This document shows, one piece after another, positions 4,753-7,387 of a stretch of DNA of 7,387 nucleotides (within the stretch, counting starts at the first letter, position 1; each line of letters starts with the position of its first letter). The DNA comes from Chloroflexota bacterium (GTDB lineage: Bacteria > Chloroflexota > Anaerolineae > UBA7937 > JACPPX01). Position numbers and translations under genes: made by a program. Below the pieces are notes generated by a model, which ran no database searches, was not told the origin of the DNA, and was given only the letters and a program-made list of their open reading frames with translations. The stretch spans positions 1-7,387 of the forward strand of contig JACPPX010000146.1 of assembly GCA_016190785.1 (NCBI GenBank). Direction: 5' to 3'.

Positions 4753-6858
4753 ATGCGTCCTGAAAAGTCAGGGCGAGGGACCAAAAACTTGGCGAGAGCC
4801 GGATTAGATATTAAAGCCACAGCTAAAGAGCATTGGCCCTTGGCTTTGGCCATGGCTGTGGCCATATTCTTCCGATTCTATGATTTGGAGCGCCTGCCGG
4901 CCTATGTCAACAGCCCCGACCCCTTTGATGTAGCCCTCCCCGCCCTGGATCTTCTACACCGCGGCATCATCCCCGGTTACTTGGAATACACCCAGACAGC
5001 CGAGACCTTGGGGGTATATCTCGACGCCGTTTCTATCTTCTTTTTGGGCCCCACGATTTTGGCTATCCGTCTGGTCACTGCCACAGCAAGCGGCATTGCT
5101 GTCTTGGGAACTTATTTTCTTGCCAGCCAGCTATTCCAGGATAGGGGGACCCTTTTCGCCAAGCGTGCTGCCCTTCTTGCTTCGTTGGGGCTAGCCCTCT
5201 CGGCCATCGAATCTCATCTCAGTCGCTCTGGGTATCGAGCTGCTCTCCAGCCTCCCCTGCAAGTCTTCTTTTTTCTCGCTATGATCCGAGGCTGGGAGAC
5301 CGGACATAAAGTGTGGCTTTTTGCCGCGGGTCTTCTTTTGGGTTTAGCCCTCTACACCTACCCTTCCTCCCTGGCCCTCTTAGGGGCTCCCTTGCTACTG
5401 CTGATCCATCAGTTTTTCTTTGATCGCGAGGGGCTTCGGCAAAGGGGGAAGCTGTTCCTTTGGCTTTTTATCGGCTTGTTTATCGCCATTCTCCCTATGA
5501 TTTTTGTCGAGCTGCAGCGGCCAGGAGCATTGACCCACCGTACTCAGGCCACCTCCATCACCGCTCTTCCTGAATTCCAAGCGGAGCCCATCAGCTTTCT
5601 GCTCAAGAAATGGTGGCTGCAGATTTTGATGTTCGGCGTGGAGTGGCAAGGCTACTATAACGATCTGGGGGGCCCCCTACTTCCTCCTTTCTTTTTCCTA
5701 GCCTTTTTGGTTGGCCTTGAGTTATCCCTGCTGCGCTTTCGTTCTCTGTCCTATGGACTTCTTTTGCCCGTGCTCCAACTTTTACTTTTACCCGACCTCT
5801 TTTCCATCGAAGATCCAATCCTCACGCCTCCCTATGCCCTGCGCATCATCGGGGTCTATTCCTGGACATATCTTATTGCCGGTTTGGGGCTGGCTGCCGT
5901 CTGGCAGCAAGTGGCGAGGAGATGGACAGGGAGCCATTGGGCAATGGTGATTGTGATCCTAGTGGGAGTAGGGATAAGCGGATGGTACTCTTTCCAGCGT
6001 TATTTTGTGGTCGAAGCCAACCAACCCAGCCGCGAGGACCCATACCGATTTGCCCTACGGGATGAGGCTATCGCCAGCTATCTACTCCAGGCAAATGGTG
6101 CCTTTTTGGTTGATGTTGAGCCCTATGGGAAACCACAGGTGCGTTATGAGACGTCGCTGCGCTTCCCCAAAATCCGCTCTATTTTCGCCGCCAACGGACA
6201 ACTCTTGGATCTCCCCCTGCCTGCGGATTTATCCCTCGTCCTTGCCCCAGGAAAGGCAACCGACCGCGAAAAGCCGGGGGTCTCCGGTGTCCTCCTCTTT
6301 CAAGACACGGTCTACACGATGCCCGTTTTATCTCCCGAGTTAATTTCTGAAGCACTGGCTGGTGCTAAGCCAACGCAAATCCGCGACACAAGAGGAGTGA
6401 CCGTCGCATTTGTCTACAAGGTGCCCAGCAAGGAGGTGATGTATTCCGTTGCCGCGATGCCTATCAAGCGGGTATTGACTCTTGAAAAGGGGGTCGAATG
6501 GTGGGGCAGCACCACCTCGGCTTTTGTTCCCGGAGGAGAGATGTACCTAGATCTTTTCTTTAGAGCTGGTGAACCCCTATCGGCCATTTACAAAATTTCT
6601 CTGAGGGTCATCGATGACCGCCGAGTCTTATATCGGCAACAGGATGGTTATCCCGGAGGACTATATCTTTATCCCTCCATCTACTGGGGGACCGACGAAA
6701 TCACCTCATCCCTCCATTGGATACGCATCCCCCGTCGCCTTCCCCCCGGATATTATTGGATCGAGGCTGTACTTTATGATCCGATCGGTCTCCGCCCGCT
6801 ACCTGTAATTTCACCACCAGCAGAAAGCCTACTCCTCGGCCCGTTCATCGTACCCTGA
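4753..6858 (+). CDS. GT-C (family 39/ArnT-like) glycosyltransferase with C-terminal beta domain
   Basis: A 701-residue integral membrane enzyme expected to transfer a sugar from a polyprenyl-phosphate donor to an acceptor outside the membrane. The first helix (about 28-43) is followed by an outer loop with acidic residues (Asp56, Asp59, Asp66), where GT-C enzymes keep their catalytic acids. Many hydrophobic segments follow up to about 415, including 88-125, 138-150, 168-179, 187-221, 234-253, 288-296, 311-328, 334-349, 363-385 and 396-411. The rest (about 420-701) is soluble and external. Its end (about 570-701, with WWGS, YWGTDEI and LPPGYYWIEAVLYDP) resembles the beta-sandwich tail I recall on Chloroflexota family-39 proteins. 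The ATG at 4753 has no ribosome-binding site and overlaps a predicted promoter. TTG 4789, with GAGGGA upstream, is a good alternative (689 residues). Acceptor and sugar are unknown. Confidence 0.85.
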   Translation: MRPEKSGRGTKNLARAGLDIKATAKEHWPLALAMAVAIFFRFYDLERLPAYVNSPDPFDVALPALDLLHRGIIPGYLEYTQTAETLGVYLDAVSIFFLGPTILAIRLVTATASGIAVLGTYFLASQLFQDRGTLFAKRAALLASLGLALSAIESHLSRSGYRAALQPPLQVFFFLAMIRGWETGHKVWLFAAGLLLGLALYTYPSSLALLGAPLLLLIHQFFFDREGLRQRGKLFLWLFIGLFIAILPMIFVELQRPGALTHRTQATSITALPEFQAEPISFLLKKWWLQILMFGVEWQGYYNDLGGPLLPPFFFLAFLVGLELSLLRFRSLSYGLLLPVLQLLLLPDLFSIEDPILTPPYALRIIGVYSWTYLIAGLGLAAVWQQVARRWTGSHWAMVIVILVGVGISGWYSFQRYFVVEANQPSREDPYRFALRDEAIASYLLQANGAFLVDVEPYGKPQVRYETSLRFPKIRSIFAANGQLLDLPLPADLSLVLAPGKATDREKPGVSGVLLFQDTVYTMPVLSPELISEALAGAKPTQIRDTRGVTVAFVYKVPSKEVMYSVAAMPIKRVLTLEKGVEWWGSTTSAFVPGGEMYLDLFFRAGEPLSAIYKISLRVIDDRRVLYRQQDGYPGGLYLYPSIYWGTDEITSSLHWIRIPRRLPPGYYWIEAVLYDPIGLRPLPVISPPAESLLLGPFIVP

Positions 6859-6967
6859 ACCGGGGGCACGACTCCCCGCTTAGGGGCTGGAGTGAAGTTC
6901 GATAGAGATGAGGTGATATTGTCATAGATTTGACATCGGCCCAGATATTATGAAATGCCCTTGGTTC
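6859..6967. other. Intergenic gap between convergent genes, no clear terminator
   Basis: This 109-bp gap separates two genes that end toward each other. It holds a weak GC stem (CGGGG 6861-6865 with CCCCG 6874-6878, or CCCC 6874-6877 with GGGG 6883-6886) without a T-run, and a short inverted repeat TGTCA/TGACA (6920-6924 and 6931-6935). Neither is convincing as a bidirectional terminator. No small gene was seen. Confidence 0.4.
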
Positions 6968-7387
6968 TCAATCGACAAGCAGTGATTCAAGATATTCATC
7001 GTATACTTGGCTCTGTGCCTGAATAATGTGGCGCTTCTTGAGCATGCGCGGCCAGGTGAAAAGTCCTACTAATTGCCCCCTCAACCGTGCCCTCGCCGCC
7101 TCTCCCCGCAAAGAGCGGAGGGCATCTCCGGTGATCCGCAACTGGGCACTTAGTATCCGTAACCAATACTTTTTCCAAAGCGAGTCGGGGTAATCCTTGG
7201 CCAGGACATAGATGAAATTGCGGCCGTTATAGTAACTGGACAATGCTCCCCCACCAGTGGCACTCTGTCGATGGTAGGCTACGGCGGTGGGGATGTATAC
7301 ACAACGGTACCCGGAGAGTTGCCCCCGCCAGGCCAAATCCACGTCCTCACAATAACTGAAAAAACCCTCGTCAAATATTTTCCCGTC
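6968..7387 (-). CDS. Family-2 glycosyltransferase, WbbL/rhamnosyltransferase-like (5' end outside window)
   Basis: The C-terminal 139 residues of a GT2 enzyme; the frame is open to the right edge of the window, so the start and the nucleotide-binding half are missing. The visible part opens with FDEGFFSYCEDVDLAWRG (residues 5-22 of the fragment), the acceptor-site ED motif typical of rhamnosyl- and related transferases of polysaccharide assembly. It continues with GYRCVYIPTAVAYHRQSAT, also typical. The remainder (about 55-139) is a basic helical tail with LRGEAARARLRG and several lysines and arginines, suited to membrane-surface contact. A GTG at 7342 could be taken for a start, but the family motif continues upstream of it in frame. 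It is convergent with the GT-C gene and probably belongs to a larger polysaccharide or glycan cluster to the right. The sugar donor cannot be told. Confidence 0.88.
   Translation of the reverse strand, partial: DGKIFDEGFFSYCEDVDLAWRGQLSGYRCVYIPTAVAYHRQSATGGGALSSYYNGRNFIYVLAKDYPDSLWKKYWLRILSAQLRITGDALRSLRGEAARARLRGQLVGLFTWPRMLKKRHIIQAQSQVYDEYLESLLVD

Noticed and set aside
4647..4865. 72-codon minus-strand frame that ends exactly at the AUA start of the ALG5-like gene
   Set aside because: It lies mostly antisense to the start of the GT-C gene and upstream of the predicted ALG5-like promoter. No domain is visible. It could matter only if a frameshift joined it to the glycosyltransferase, which the family start at APFLSVIVPAYNEE argues against.
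6861..6887. GC-rich stem after the GT-C gene as a terminator
   Set aside because: Two competing short stems of 4-5 bp and no T-run on either strand.

Overview
The window looks like a piece of a Chloroflexota-type bacterial chromosome. This rests on recollection of families, not on a search. It carries a menaquinol-type cytochrome bc operon with a split cytochrome b, a large GT-C glycosyltransferase whose C-terminal beta-rich domain resembles those of Chloroflexota family-39 glycosyltransferases, Thr-Pro-rich linkers, and an intergenic repeat of the 'GAGATTCTTCG...CTCAGAATGACA' kind. No phage, IS, CRISPR, tRNA or rRNA signal was seen.

Layout. Positions 1-394 are non-coding. They hold a consensus promoter firing leftward out of the window, a 9-bp inverted repeat, a dispersed-type repeat, several perfect hairpins, and two homologous 70-bp blocks. 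One block ends the cytochrome c gene; the other looks like a leftover second copy of that gene's end. Positions 395-3823 (minus strand, transcribed right to left) form one operon: b6-like cytochrome b, an extended subunit IV-like cytochrome b, Rieske protein A, Rieske protein B (about 80% identical to A by hand count), and a membrane-anchored diheme cytochrome c. The operon has a good promoter (3879-3907) and a strong hairpin terminator (351-374). Positions 3928-4650 (minus) encode an ALG5-like polyprenyl-phosphate glycosyltransferase that has no ATG/GTG/TTG start. It appears to begin at an AUA behind a strong Shine-Dalgarno. Divergent from it, 4753-6858 (plus) encodes a multi-spanning GT-C glycosyltransferase. 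A third, partial family-2 glycosyltransferase (6968-7387, minus) runs off the right edge.

How the genes fit together. The five-gene operon encodes a quinol:cytochrome c oxidoreductase. Quinol is oxidised at the outer-side Qo site of the cytochrome b pair; one electron goes through a Rieske 2Fe-2S protein to the diheme cytochrome c and the other crosses the membrane through the b hemes, with a probable extra covalent heme ci. The tandem Rieske copies differ at two positions known in other Rieske proteins to tune the cluster, so they may be alternative subunits with different redox potentials. The glycosyltransferases suggest a two-step route: the cytosolic ALG5-like enzyme charges a polyprenyl phosphate with sugar, and the GT-C enzyme transfers the sugar outside the membrane.

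Nothing here is a clearly new biological system. The points most worth a second look are the Rieske pair, the AUA start, the cytochrome c tail remnant and the Cys-bracketed linker between the two c-type heme domains.
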